Shown in pieces: positions 6,205 to 13,508 of a stretch of DNA of 17,410 nt (position 1 is the stretch's first letter; every line of letters starts with the position of its first letter). Under the pieces are notes generated by a model that was given only the letters and a program-made list of their open reading frames with translations, ran no database searches and was not told where the DNA came from. Location: positions 1-17,410 of the forward strand of contig JACRGM010000145.1 of assembly GCA_016212345.1 (NCBI GenBank). Reading direction: 5' to 3'. The stretch is from Nitrospinota bacterium (GTDB lineage: Bacteria > Nitrospinota > Nitrospinia > SZUA-224). The position numbers and the translations under genes are program-made.

Positions 6205-7686
6205 GTGAAAGAGAAGATTGATGCCCCTATTTTAACAGGAAGTATTACTGTACCAAAGATAGAGGAGAATGCATCTAGAAATCAGAGGTGTCATCATGCA
6301 TCAGAAGACCATATGGTAAGATTAGGATTTCCAGGGACCAAGCCTGTTGATTGGAACAAGAAGGCCCTCAAAAGGATGAGAGAACTTTTAAAGAGAAATC
6401 GTTCTCTTAGGCTCTATTTGGATATATGTGTAAGATGCGGTTCTTGTGCTGATAAGTGTCACTATTTTCTGGGCACAGGTGATCCTAAAAATATACCTGT
6501 TGCAAGGCAAGAGTTGTTAAGAAAGGTCTACAAAAGATATTTTACAATTGAGGGTAAGATATTAGGGGGATTGACCAATGCAGAGGATCTGACAGAAGAG
6601 GTTTTGGATGAGTGGTACACATATTTTCATCAGTGTTCTCAATGTAGACGTTGTTCGGTCTTTTGTCCTTATGGCATAGATACTGCTGAGATATCCATGG
6701 CAGCCCGGGAGATAATGGATTCTATTGGTGTTGGACAGAAGTATTGTAATGAGGTACTTGGAAAGGTTTATGATATAGGAAATAATCTTGGGATGTCTGG
6801 GCCAGCACTCAGGAATACCCTTGATTTTTTTGAAGAGGATATTAAGGAGACAACAGGGGTTGATGTAAAATTTCCATTGGATGTAAAGGGTGCAGAGATC
6901 CTTTTGGTTAGTCCATCTGCTGACTTTTTCGCCTCACCTCATGTTGACTCCCTAGTTGGCTATGCCAAGGTATTTCATAAGGCTGGTATCAGTTGGACAT
7001 TTAGCAGTTATGCCTCTGAGTTTGCAAACTTTGGGATGTTTATAGGTAGTTATTCTATTATGAAGAGGGTCGCTACAAGGATACTGGATGAGGCAAGAAG
7101 ACTTAAGGTTAAAAGGATTGTAGTTGGTGAATGTGGTCATGCATGGAGGGTTGGCTACAGTTTCTGGAATACATTGATCGGTCCATTTGATTTCGTAGAT
7201 ACAAGATATCCTGTCCCACAACACATCTGCGAATTTACACTCGATCTGATAAAACGGGGTGCTATCAGGCTTGACAAGTCTGCAAATGATGAATTTACGG
7301 TTACATATCACGATTCCTGTAATGTGGCAAGGGCAACCCGAATGGGTAATAAGGATGGAGGGCAGTTCGAGATCCCAAGGGCATTGATAAGAGAGGCGTG
7401 TAATAAGTTTGTTGAGATGCCTAAGAATGTTAACAGAGAGAAGACCTTCTGTTGTGGAGGTGGTGGCGGGTTGTTGACAGAGGAGCTTATGGACTTACGG
7501 GTAAAAGGGACACTACCAAAGGCTCAGGCGCTTAAGAATCTGATGGAGAGTCGTCAGGTAAACCTCATGGTCATGATCTGTGCCGTATGTAAGGCGCATT
7601 TTACTGGGGTATTACCTCACTACGGTATACCAATGGAGACAGTTGGAGGGATTCATCAACTGATTGGAAGGGCAATAGTCCTTTAG
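6205..7686 (+). CDS. dsrK: DsrK: HdrD-like iron-sulfur subunit of DsrMKJ
   Basis: The protein has 493 residues and begins with GTG behind AAGGAGAG. Two 4Fe-4S ferredoxin motifs are present, CVRCGSCADKC (C75, C78, C81, C85) and CSQCRRCSVFC (C144, C147, C150, C154). These are followed by the cysteine-rich CCG-type domain typical of heterodisulfide reductases: GECGHAW near 311, HDSCNVARATRMG near 371, FCCGGGGGLL near 415 and ICAVCKAHF near 460. This domain binds the special cluster that cleaves the DsrC trisulfide or disulfide. DsrK is a cytoplasmic, membrane-attached partner of DsrM. Most relatives I know read HDPC where this one has HDSC, a small change of unknown effect. It lies between dsrM and dsrJ, separated by 14 bases on each side. 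Confidence 0.96.
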   Translation: MKEKIDAPILTGSITVPKIEENASRNQRCHHASEDHMVRLGFPGTKPVDWNKKALKRMRELLKRNRSLRLYLDICVRCGSCADKCHYFLGTGDPKNIPVARQELLRKVYKRYFTIEGKILGGLTNAEDLTEEVLDEWYTYFHQCSQCRRCSVFCPYGIDTAEISMAAREIMDSIGVGQKYCNEVLGKVYDIGNNLGMSGPALRNTLDFFEEDIKETTGVDVKFPLDVKGAEILLVSPSADFFASPHVDSLVGYAKVFHKAGISWTFSSYASEFANFGMFIGSYSIMKRVATRILDEARRLKVKRIVVGECGHAWRVGYSFWNTLIGPFDFVDTRYPVPQHICEFTLDLIKRGAIRLDKSANDEFTVTYHDSCNVARATRMGNKDGGQFEIPRALIREACNKFVEMPKNVNREKTFCCGGGGGLLTEELMDLRVKGTLPKAQALKNLMESRQVNLMVMICAVCKAHFTGVLPHYGIPMETVGGIHQLIGRAIVL

Positions 7687-7700
7687 GCTAAGGAGGGGAT

Positions 7701-8021
7701 ATGAGAAGATTGGGAATTAGTGGTTACAGATTTCAGATTCTTATAGTGCTCTGTATAATGATAGTTATAATGATGTCAGGTTGTGTAAGAGAAGATGTAA
7801 AAAAGCCTACACTAAATGGAGAAGGACCTTTAGCAATAAAGATAGAGGAGGGGATACCAGCACCAGAATATCATGCCCCTGCTGATTGGTGGAGAAGAAA
7901 TCATATGGTTAGCTTAACTAAGAGGGAGCATGATAAGAAAGACTGTATGGGGTGCCATAATCCAGAGAGATCTTGTAATAGTTGTCATAAATATGTTGGT
8001 GTAAGGTTGGTTGAAGGGTAG
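7701..8021 (+). CDS. dsrJ: DsrJ-like multihaem cytochrome c with only two haem motifs
   Basis: The protein has 106 residues: a hydrophobic N-terminal segment (about 12-27) ending MMSGC, which reads as either a signal anchor or a lipobox (C28). A DsrJ-like stretch ADWWRRNHMVSLTKREHDKKD follows, then CMGCH (82-86) and CNSCH (92-96) and KYVGVRLVEG to the end. DsrJ from other organisms is described as a tri-haem periplasmic cytochrome with a third CxxCH near its C terminus. Here the protein stops just where that motif would be, and neither downstream frame restores it. The position after dsrMK supports the identity. dsrO and dsrP, which normally follow, are missing: the next gene is dsrA. It may deliver or accept periplasmic electrons for DsrMK in a reduced complex. 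Confidence 0.8.
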   Translation: MRRLGISGYRFQILIVLCIMIVIMMSGCVREDVKKPTLNGEGPLAIKIEEGIPAPEYHAPADWWRRNHMVSLTKREHDKKDCMGCHNPERSCNSCHKYVGVRLVEG

Positions 8022-8160
8022 AAAGGATATAGCATGGAAGGGGGTGAGGAAACAAAGGATAGATCAATGGGGACATATAAAGCCAATTGAAAATGATTTT
8101 CTCCTAAATCCTCTATTACTTGATATCAGGGGATCAGGGATTGAAAGAAAGGAGTATTAT

Positions 8161-9369
8161 ATGGCTGATGAGATAAAGAAGAGAAAGACCCCTCTTTTAG
8201 ATGAATTAGAGGAAGGCCCATGGCCTAGTTTTGTAACAGATTTGAAGAAGATGGCAGAAAAAAAACCCAAGGCCAATGACCTATTGGGCCAGCTTGAGCT
8301 TTCCTATAAGGAGAAAAAAGGACATTGGAAACACGGTGGTCTAGTAGGTGTTGCAGGGTATGGTGGTGGTGTTATAGGAAGGTATTCAGATTCATCAGAA
8401 CTATTCCCCAATGTAAAGGCCTTTCATACCTGCCGTGTTAACCAAACATCGGGCTGGTTTTATACTACAGAGGCATTAAGGGAGTTATGCGATATCTGGG
8501 ATAAACACGGTTCTGGCCTAACAAATGTACATGGCTCTACAGGGGATTTTGTATTTTTAGGAGCAGATACAGATGCATTGGAGCCTTGTTTCTCTGATTT
8601 GACAAAGGCAGGGTGGGATCTTGGGGGATCAGGCTCTGATATGAGAACACCGAGCTGTTGTAATGGACCCGCCCGTTGTGAGTTTGCATGTTATGATACA
8701 CTGGATATGACATATGATATAACAATGACATATCAGGATGAGTTGCATAGACCTGCATTTGTCTATAAATGGAAATTCAAGATGGCAGGATGTCCCAATG
8801 ACTGTGTGGCATCTATTGCAAGGTCTGATTTGGCTGTTATAGGGACATGGCGGGATAATATCCGTATTGATCAGTCAGCGGTTAAGGAGTACCTTGATAA
8901 AGGGTTGAATATAACATCTGATGTAATTATGAAGTGTCCTAAACAGTGTATAAGCCTTGATAGGAATGAGCTCAGGATAAATAATGAGGATTGTGTCAAA
9001 TGTATGCATTGTCTGAATGTTATGCCAAAGGCACTTCGCCCAGGTAAAGATAAAGGTGCAACCATCCTTATTGGTGGGAAGGCCCCAATAATGGAGGGTG
9101 CCTTGCTCTCTTCGGTATTGGTTCCATTTATGAAGATAGAGAAACCCTATACAGAGTTTAAAGATCTTATTGAAAGGATATGGGAGTTCTGGGATGAACA
9201 TGGGGTCAGCAGAGAGAGGATAGGTGAATGTATCCAGCGAGTGGGAATGGGGAATTTTGTTGAGGCTATAGGGCTTGAGCCTCTACCTGAGATGGTTTCC
9301 TCCCCCAGAGATAATCCTTATATATTCTATGAGGAGTACCTTGAAGAGGGTGAGGAGGAAGAGGAGTAG
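8161..9369 (+). CDS. dsrA: Dissimilatory sulfite reductase alpha subunit
   Basis: The 402-residue protein shows the complete DsrA signature: PSCCNGPARCEFACYDT (C166, C167, C173, C177) and KMAGCPNDCVASIARSD (C211, C215), which bind the siroheme-coupled 4Fe-4S cluster, then an inserted ferredoxin domain with CPKQC (C259, C263) and CVKCMHC (C278, C281, C284) ending MPKALRPG. With DsrB it forms the cytoplasmic alpha2beta2 enzyme that converts sulfite to DsrC-bound sulfur, or oxidises it in reverse. The ATG at 8161 follows AAAGGAG by six bases and begins MADEIKKRKTPLLDELEEGPWPSFV, a normal DsrA start; the frame is open upstream to 8011 without a convincing start. The tail is acidic (EEYLEEGEEEEE). 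The 139 bases between dsrJ and dsrA hold no gene I can see. Confidence 0.97.
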   Translation: MADEIKKRKTPLLDELEEGPWPSFVTDLKKMAEKKPKANDLLGQLELSYKEKKGHWKHGGLVGVAGYGGGVIGRYSDSSELFPNVKAFHTCRVNQTSGWFYTTEALRELCDIWDKHGSGLTNVHGSTGDFVFLGADTDALEPCFSDLTKAGWDLGGSGSDMRTPSCCNGPARCEFACYDTLDMTYDITMTYQDELHRPAFVYKWKFKMAGCPNDCVASIARSDLAVIGTWRDNIRIDQSAVKEYLDKGLNITSDVIMKCPKQCISLDRNELRINNEDCVKCMHCLNVMPKALRPGKDKGATILIGGKAPIMEGALLSSVLVPFMKIEKPYTEFKDLIERIWEFWDEHGVSRERIGECIQRVGMGNFVEAIGLEPLPEMVSSPRDNPYIFYEEYLEEGEEEEE

Positions 9370-9379
9370 GAGATACGGG

Positions 9380-9400
9380 TTAGGAGTTAGGAGTTAGGAG
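9380..9400. repeat. Three tandem copies of TTAGGAG between dsrA and dsrB
   Basis: TTAGGAG at 9380-9386, 9387-9393 and 9394-9400, just after the dsrA stop. It resembles the TAAGGAG triplet at 2827-2847, which also sits at a gene end. Confidence 0.85.
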
Positions 9401-9464
9401 TTAATATTAAACTCGCAATTCGTAAACTCGTAGCCTTTACTTTAAGTTAAGAGGAGATACTATT

Positions 9465-10547
9465 ATGACAACCCAAGCATTAGAAAGAAAGACAGATATG
9501 GGTCCACCACATTATGAACGATTTTTACACCCAATTATCAAGGAGAATTATGGTAAGTGGAGATACCATGAGACTTTGAAACCTGGGGTATTGGTACATG
9601 TATCTGAAACAGGTGCAAGGATATATACTGTACGGGCAGGGTCTCCTAGACTTGTGAGTGTTGACTTTATCCGTATGATCTGTGATCTAGCAGATAAATA
9701 TTGTGATGGATATCTAAGATTTACCAGCAGAAACAACATTGAGTTTCTTCTTGCAGATAAAGAGAATATTGAACCCCTTATTAAGGGGCTGAACTTAAAG
9801 GGTCTCCCTGTGGGAGGAACGAATAATGCAATCTCAAATATTGTCCATACCCAGGGATGGGTGCACTGTCATTCTGCTGCTACAGATGCCTCTGGTCTGG
9901 TCAAGTCAATGATGGATGAGTTGTATGACTATTTCACAACTATGAAACTACCTCATAAGCTGAGGATTGCCGTTGCATGTTGTCTGAATATGTGTGGTGC
10001 TGTCCACTGTTCTGATATTGCCATACTTGGAATCCATAGAAGGCCCCCTAAGATTGATCATAATGCCCTGAAGAATGTGTGTGAGGTCCCAACTACTGTC
10101 TCTTCTTGTCCTACTGCGGCTATAAGACCAGCAACAGTGGAAGGGATTCAATCTGTAGAGGTGGATGAGGATAAATGTATGTATTGTGGTAACTGTTTTA
10201 CTGTATGCCCTGCAATGCCACTTGCTGATTCTCTTAATGATGGTGTCTCTATATGGGTTGGTGGAAAGGTTTCAAATGCCAGGACCGAACCTATGTTTAC
10301 GAAGTTGGCAATCCCTTATCTACCGAATAATCCACCTAGATGGCCAGAGGTGACTAGTGCGGTTAAGAATATTGTAGAGGTGTATGCTAAACATGCGAGA
10401 AGGTATGAGAGGGTAGGGGAGTGGATAAATAGGATTGGTTGGCCAAGGTTTTTTAAGCAGGCAGGTCTAGAATTTACCAAGTACCATATTGATGACTTCA
10501 AACATGCGGGTACAACTTATAAGAGATCAACTCAATTAACACAGTAG
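9465..10547 (+). CDS. dsrB: Dissimilatory sulfite reductase beta subunit
   Basis: The protein has 360 residues. Diagnostic features are VSETGARIYTVRAGSPRLVSVDFIR, the substrate-side DKYCDGYLRFTSRNNIEF, GGTNNAISNIVHTQGWVHCHSAATDASG, the cluster motif ACCLNMCGAVHCSD (C172/C173, C177, C182), and a ferredoxin insert with SSCPTAAI (C215) and CMYCGNCFTVC (C238, C241, C244, C248). The length is typical of DsrB. DsrB binds the catalytically active siroheme in known structures. It is downstream of dsrA by 95 bases, a gap containing the TTAGGAG repeats and a GAGGAGAT ribosome site before the ATG. The pair is complete, with no missing ligand residues visible. Whether it runs in the reductive or the oxidative direction cannot be read from these motifs alone. 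Confidence 0.97.
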   Translation: MTTQALERKTDMGPPHYERFLHPIIKENYGKWRYHETLKPGVLVHVSETGARIYTVRAGSPRLVSVDFIRMICDLADKYCDGYLRFTSRNNIEFLLADKENIEPLIKGLNLKGLPVGGTNNAISNIVHTQGWVHCHSAATDASGLVKSMMDELYDYFTTMKLPHKLRIAVACCLNMCGAVHCSDIAILGIHRRPPKIDHNALKNVCEVPTTVSSCPTAAIRPATVEGIQSVEVDEDKCMYCGNCFTVCPAMPLADSLNDGVSIWVGGKVSNARTEPMFTKLAIPYLPNNPPRWPEVTSAVKNIVEVYAKHARRYERVGEWINRIGWPRFFKQAGLEFTKYHIDDFKHAGTTYKRSTQLTQ

Positions 10548-10552
10548 ATGGG

Positions 10553-10598
10553 TAACAACTGGCCAAAGTCGGCCAGTTGTTAGTCCTATATTAGGACT
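10553..10598 (+). promoter_or_regulatory. Two consecutive perfect hairpins between dsrB and dsrD
   Basis: The first is a 12-bp stem, TAACAACTGGCC (10553-10564) pairing with GGCCAGTTGTTA (10571-10582) around loop AAAGTC. The second is a 7-bp stem, AGTCCTA (10582-10588) and TAGGACT (10592-10598), loop TAT. No run of T follows, so a simple intrinsic terminator is doubtful. They may stabilise the 3' end of the dsrAB message or weaken transcription into dsrD and dsrL. Confidence 0.65.
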
Positions 10599-10655
10599 GC
10601 GGTGGAGCTGTGGTTAAAAGAGATTTGTATTTTGCCTTAATGGGAGGGTGATATT

Positions 10656-10913
10656 ATGGTAGATAAGGTTCCTATAGAGGAATTAGAAGAAGCGATGTAT
10701 AATATAGTAAAGGAATATTCAGGCAAGAAAAAGTTTAAGCCAGGTGATCTTACAAAGGAGATGATTGCACAATTTGGTGAGGATAGGGTTACTAAGAAGG
10801 AGTGTAAAGATGCGTTAAAGGAACTTATAGATTCTGGGAGATTGGTATATGGTTATTATGGGGGGACATCTGTTGAATTACCCCATGTCGAAGGTGCTGC
10901 AAAGGATATATAG
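10656..10913 (+). CDS. dsrD: DsrD, activator of DsrAB
   Basis: This is an 85-residue small winged-helix protein. The order VDKVPIEELEEAMYNIVKEY, KKKFKPGDLTKEMIAQFGED, VTKKECKDALKELIDSGRLVYGYYGGTSVELP matches DsrD across its length. DsrD is a cytoplasmic allosteric activator of DsrAB and is generally taken as a marker of the reductive pathway. The ATG follows GGGAGGGTG. The stop codon TAG (10911-10913) belongs to the left end of an inserted repeat. Joining the sequence across the insertion at its TA target restores ATA AAA TAG, so the original protein probably ended one residue later with a lysine. Confidence 0.95.
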   Translation: MVDKVPIEELEEAMYNIVKEYSGKKKFKPGDLTKEMIAQFGEDRVTKKECKDALKELIDSGRLVYGYYGGTSVELPHVEGAAKDI

Positions 10914-11033
10914 ATTTTCAGATAATAAATTACACAAGGCTAGAGGGAGAAATCCGAATAAGGCGTACTGAGCGGTACGCCGTTGAGGATTTCGACTGAT
11001 AACGCCGTGTAATTTGTTATATGGAAATCTATA
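10909..11033 (+). mobile_element. 125-bp MITE-like near-palindromic element flanked by TA, copy 1
   Basis: The ends TATAGATTT and AAATCTATA form 27-bp terminal inverted repeats with three mismatches. Inside are GAAATCC/GGATTTC arms and a central hairpin GGCGTAC-loop-GTACGCC. The copy at 16074-16198 has the same length and orientation and differs at only four bases, all in the central part. The TA at each edge looks like a target duplication, as made by IS630/Tc1-mariner transposases. No transposase is encoded, so it would be non-autonomous. It sits between dsrD and dsrL and provides the dsrD stop codon. Confidence 0.85.
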
Positions 11034-11113
11034 AAATAGTTGTAACTGTTTAGCCATGATAATGATAAGAAGTTTTAAATCAAAATGCAATTTCACTTTA
11101 GGAGGGAGATGTT

Positions 11114-12802
11114 ATGGCTGTAGTCGTTAAAAAGACGGTCAAAAAGATGGGGGTGCGGATTGGTGGCCGGGGAAGGGGAGGGGATCGTGAGACCTCTAAT
11201 TTAAGACCGAGGTATACCCCTAAAAGACCGCCATGTATAGATACTTGTCCTAGCAGTGCGGATATAAGATCGTATTTAACCACAATTGCTCAATCTCAAC
11301 CATTTGGTAGGACATTCGAAGAATCCTTTGAAAAGGCATGGTATATACTAACAGAAAAGAATCCTTTTCCAGCGGTCTGTGGAAGGGTATGTCCCCATCC
11401 ATGTGAAAAAGAATGTAATAGAAATTACCTTGATACCCCAGTGGCTATTAATAATATGGAGAGATTTATTGGTGATTATGGTATCAAAAATAAGTTACAA
11501 CATAAAAAGATAAATGCAGATACCTATACAGAAAAGGTAGCTGTGATTGGGTCGGGTCCCTCGGGTCTTTCATGTGCCTATCAGTTGGCCCGACGAGGAT
11601 ATCCTGTAACAGTATTTGAGGCATTTGCAAGGCCTGGCGGGATGCTATGGTATGGAATCCCGCGTTACCGCCTTCCAGAACAGATATTAGATGCCGAGAT
11701 AAATGCAATCCTGGCACTAGGAATTGAGATCAGATATAACACAAAGATCGGGAGGGATATCTCTTTTGAAGATCTTCAAAAGGAATATAAGGCCATATAT
11801 TTAGCTATAGGTGCCCAAAAAGGGTGGGATTTAAACATCCCGGGCGAAGAAGATGTACCTAATGTCCTTAGTGGTGTTGAGTATCTGAACAGGATTAATT
11901 CAGGGGAAGATGTTGAGATAGGGAAAAGGGTGGTTGTAATAGGTGGTGGTAATACAGCCATAGATGCGGCAAGGGTTTCTAAGAGGTCAGGGGCTGATGT
12001 GACGATTCTGTATAGAAGAACGAGGAATGAGATGCCTGCAGATGAATATGAGATAAAAGAGGCCGAAGAAGAAGGGATTCATCTTGAATATCTGGCTGCA
12101 CCTATTGAGATATTGACGAATGGGGATAGGGCGAGTGGAATGAGATGCATCAGGATGGAGTTGGGGGAACCGGATGAATCAGGGAGAAGAAGGCCGATAC
12201 CTATAAAAGGATCTGAATTTACTGTGCAGGCCACAATTATTATTCCCGCCATAAGTCAGGCAGTTGACTTTAAAGGGATAGAAGGGTTTAAGAATGAAAA
12301 GGGGTGGATCTCTACTAGTGAGAGATGTGAAACTGGAATAAAGGGTGTATTTGCTGGTGGGGATGTTACAGTACAGCTTGGAATTGTTACACAGGCTATT
12401 GGTATAGGAAGAAGGGCTGCTGAGGCTATTGACGATTATCTAAGGGGAAGGGAGCCAAAGAAAGATGTCAATTCTATCCCTATTATTCGACATACCCAAA
12501 TGAATTTTAACCATTATAAAAAATTACCTCGAGTGAATCCAGTGAGCCTCCCTCCTCTGGAACGGTTGAGTAATTTTAAAGAGGTATCTTATACTATTGA
12601 AGGATCTCAAGCCATAGAAGAGTCTATGAGATGTTTAAGCTGTGGTATGTGTTTTGATTGTGATAACTGTTTTACTTACTGTTCTGATAGTGCTGTTAAG
12701 AGATTACAAAAAGGTCAGCATTACGAGTTCAAATTAGAGACCTGTCAGGGATGTAAAAAGTGTGCTGAAGAGTGTCCTTGTGGTTATGTTGATATGATTT
12801 AA
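11114..12802 (+). CDS. dsrL: DsrL: NAD(P)H-dependent FAD/iron-sulfur oxidoreductase (GltD-like)
   Basis: The protein has 562 residues. An N-terminal Cys-rich domain has CIDTC (C41, C45) and CGRVCPHPCEKEC (C89-C101). An FAD-binding fold starts VAVIGSGPSGLSCAYQLARRG (about 143-163) with RPGGMLWYGIPRYRLP. An NAD(P)H fold has RVVVIGGGNTAIDAARVSKRSGADVTILYRR (about 275-305). FAD is closed by FAGGDVTVQLGIVTQAIG, and the C-terminal ferredoxin region has CLSCGMCFDCDNCFTYC and CQGCKKCAEECPCGY. This architecture is glutamate-synthase small subunit plus a dsr-specific ferredoxin tail, as in DsrL. DsrL couples DsrAB to NAD(P)H; DsrL-2-type proteins co-occur with DsrD. The ATG follows AGGAGGGAG. The gene is bracketed by inverted copies of the repeat element and could be moved with it. 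Confidence 0.9.
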   Translation: MAVVVKKTVKKMGVRIGGRGRGGDRETSNLRPRYTPKRPPCIDTCPSSADIRSYLTTIAQSQPFGRTFEESFEKAWYILTEKNPFPAVCGRVCPHPCEKECNRNYLDTPVAINNMERFIGDYGIKNKLQHKKINADTYTEKVAVIGSGPSGLSCAYQLARRGYPVTVFEAFARPGGMLWYGIPRYRLPEQILDAEINAILALGIEIRYNTKIGRDISFEDLQKEYKAIYLAIGAQKGWDLNIPGEEDVPNVLSGVEYLNRINSGEDVEIGKRVVVIGGGNTAIDAARVSKRSGADVTILYRRTRNEMPADEYEIKEAEEEGIHLEYLAAPIEILTNGDRASGMRCIRMELGEPDESGRRRPIPIKGSEFTVQATIIIPAISQAVDFKGIEGFKNEKGWISTSERCETGIKGVFAGGDVTVQLGIVTQAIGIGRRAAEAIDDYLRGREPKKDVNSIPIIRHTQMNFNHYKKLPRVNPVSLPPLERLSNFKEVSYTIEGSQAIEESMRCLSCGMCFDCDNCFTYCSDSAVKRLQKGQHYEFKLETCQGCKKCAEECPCGYVDMI

Positions 12803-12831
12803 TTGTGTAATTTATTATCTGAAAATCTATA
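12803..12831 (-). mobile_element. 29-bp end fragment of the same MITE-like element, inverted
   Basis: All 29 bases are the exact reverse complement of the left end of the copy at 10909 (outer end CTATA at 12827-12831). The rest of the element is absent. It fills the whole 24-base gap between the convergent dsrL and tusA and supplies the tusA TAG stop (12829-12827). Together with copy 1 it gives dsrL perfect inverted termini. Confidence 0.85.
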
Positions 12832-13087
12832 CTAACTTCATTATATACATCTCCCAATAATTTTTCTCTTCATTCTTGATTGATTCGAGAGGATAACCCT
12901 TTTTTTCGCAATAAGTCGGGATCTCCTTGGTCACAGAGACCGCTGAATCACATAGAACCTTAAGTACCTCTCCCTCTTTCATCTTTTCCGTGGTCTTTTT
13001 AGTCAAGACCATTGGATAAGGACAGACCCTCCCCACGACATCTAACTCTATTGCTGGTTTGACAGTTTTAATATCTATCACAGACAT
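12827..13087 (-). CDS. tusA: TusA-family sulfur-carrier protein
   Basis: This 86-residue protein is of the TusA/SirA type. ELDVVGRVCPYPMVLTKKTTEKM carries the sulfur-binding Cys22 in the CPxP motif, followed by GEVLKVLCDSAVSVTKEIPTYCEKKGYPL and a C-terminal strand NYWEMYIMKL. TusA carries a persulfide and passes it to DsrEFH and on to DsrC in sulfur oxidisers (or to tRNA thiolation in E. coli through TusBCD/TusE). It has two further cysteines (C46 and C60). It is the last gene of the minus-strand dsrH-dsrE-dsrF-tusA group, behind an AAGGGGGGG ribosome site. Its final codons VAL-stop are formed at the edge of the repeat fragment, so the C terminus was probably altered slightly by insertion. 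Confidence 0.93.
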   Translation of the reverse strand: MSVIDIKTVKPAIELDVVGRVCPYPMVLTKKTTEKMKEGEVLKVLCDSAVSVTKEIPTYCEKKGYPLESIKNEEKNYWEMYIMKLV

Positions 13088-13105
13088 ATCGAACCCCCCC
13101 TTTCC

Positions 13106-13507
13106 TTAAAAGAACATAAGATGGTCACATATCTCCATCTCCTTCAATATCTCCTTAAATGGAACCACATTAAGCCCTGCCTCTGCTCCTAAATCCTTAC
13201 CATCTACCAATCTCTCTTCTTTTATACCTAATCTCTCTATGTCCTCTTTACAGACAAGTATCTTCATGTCACCTGATAATTGAACCTTTATATGCTGCTC
13301 AGTACTTATTAACCCATAGATATCCTGAGATCGCTGATCCCTAATACAATTCAGAACACCATCACCCACATAAGCCAATGTAGGTTCCACTGGTTCATCA
13401 ATATGAATGTCTGCTGTATAACAAGACATCGCATGTGTAATAGCAAGTTTTGGATTCTCACTCTTATATGGGGGTCTTTGTACTACAAACAATATATTAT
13501 TTGACAT
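13106..13507 (-). CDS. dsrF: DsrF-like protein of the DsrEFH sulfurtransferase
   Basis: The protein has 133 residues and a DsrE/F-like fold. It begins MSNNILFVVQRPPYKSENPKLAITHAMSCYTADI, continues with PTLAYVGDGVLNCIRDQ and MKILVCKEDIERLGI, and ends in ICDHLMFF. The early PPY-S-AxxALxHA pattern and the terminal strand fit DsrF/TusC. In the known complex DsrF is the non-catalytic partner of DsrE and DsrH. I take the ATG at 13507 because it is one base after the dsrE stop and nine bases behind GGAG; a TTG at 13516 abuts the ribosome site. Several cysteines are present, none of them obviously catalytic. The order dsrH-dsrE-dsrF differs from the common dsrE-dsrF-dsrH. Confidence 0.85.
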   Translation of the reverse strand: MSNNILFVVQRPPYKSENPKLAITHAMSCYTADIHIDEPVEPTLAYVGDGVLNCIRDQRSQDIYGLISTEQHIKVQLSGDMKILVCKEDIERLGIKEERLVDGKDLGAEAGLNVVPFKEILKEMEICDHLMFF

Positions 13508-13508
13508 C

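Noticed and set aside
6952..7311. 119-residue antisense frame within dsrK
   Set aside because: It lies opposite a well-conserved gene, has no recognisable domain or ribosome site, and is Cys/Ile-rich as expected of a shadow frame.
8011..8160. N-terminal extension of dsrA from 8011
   Set aside because: The extra 50 residues do not resemble DsrA, would overlap dsrJ, and the ATG at 8161 has a proper ribosome site.
8875..9201. 108-residue antisense frame within dsrA
   Set aside because: It is the complement of the ferredoxin region of dsrA with no family resemblance.
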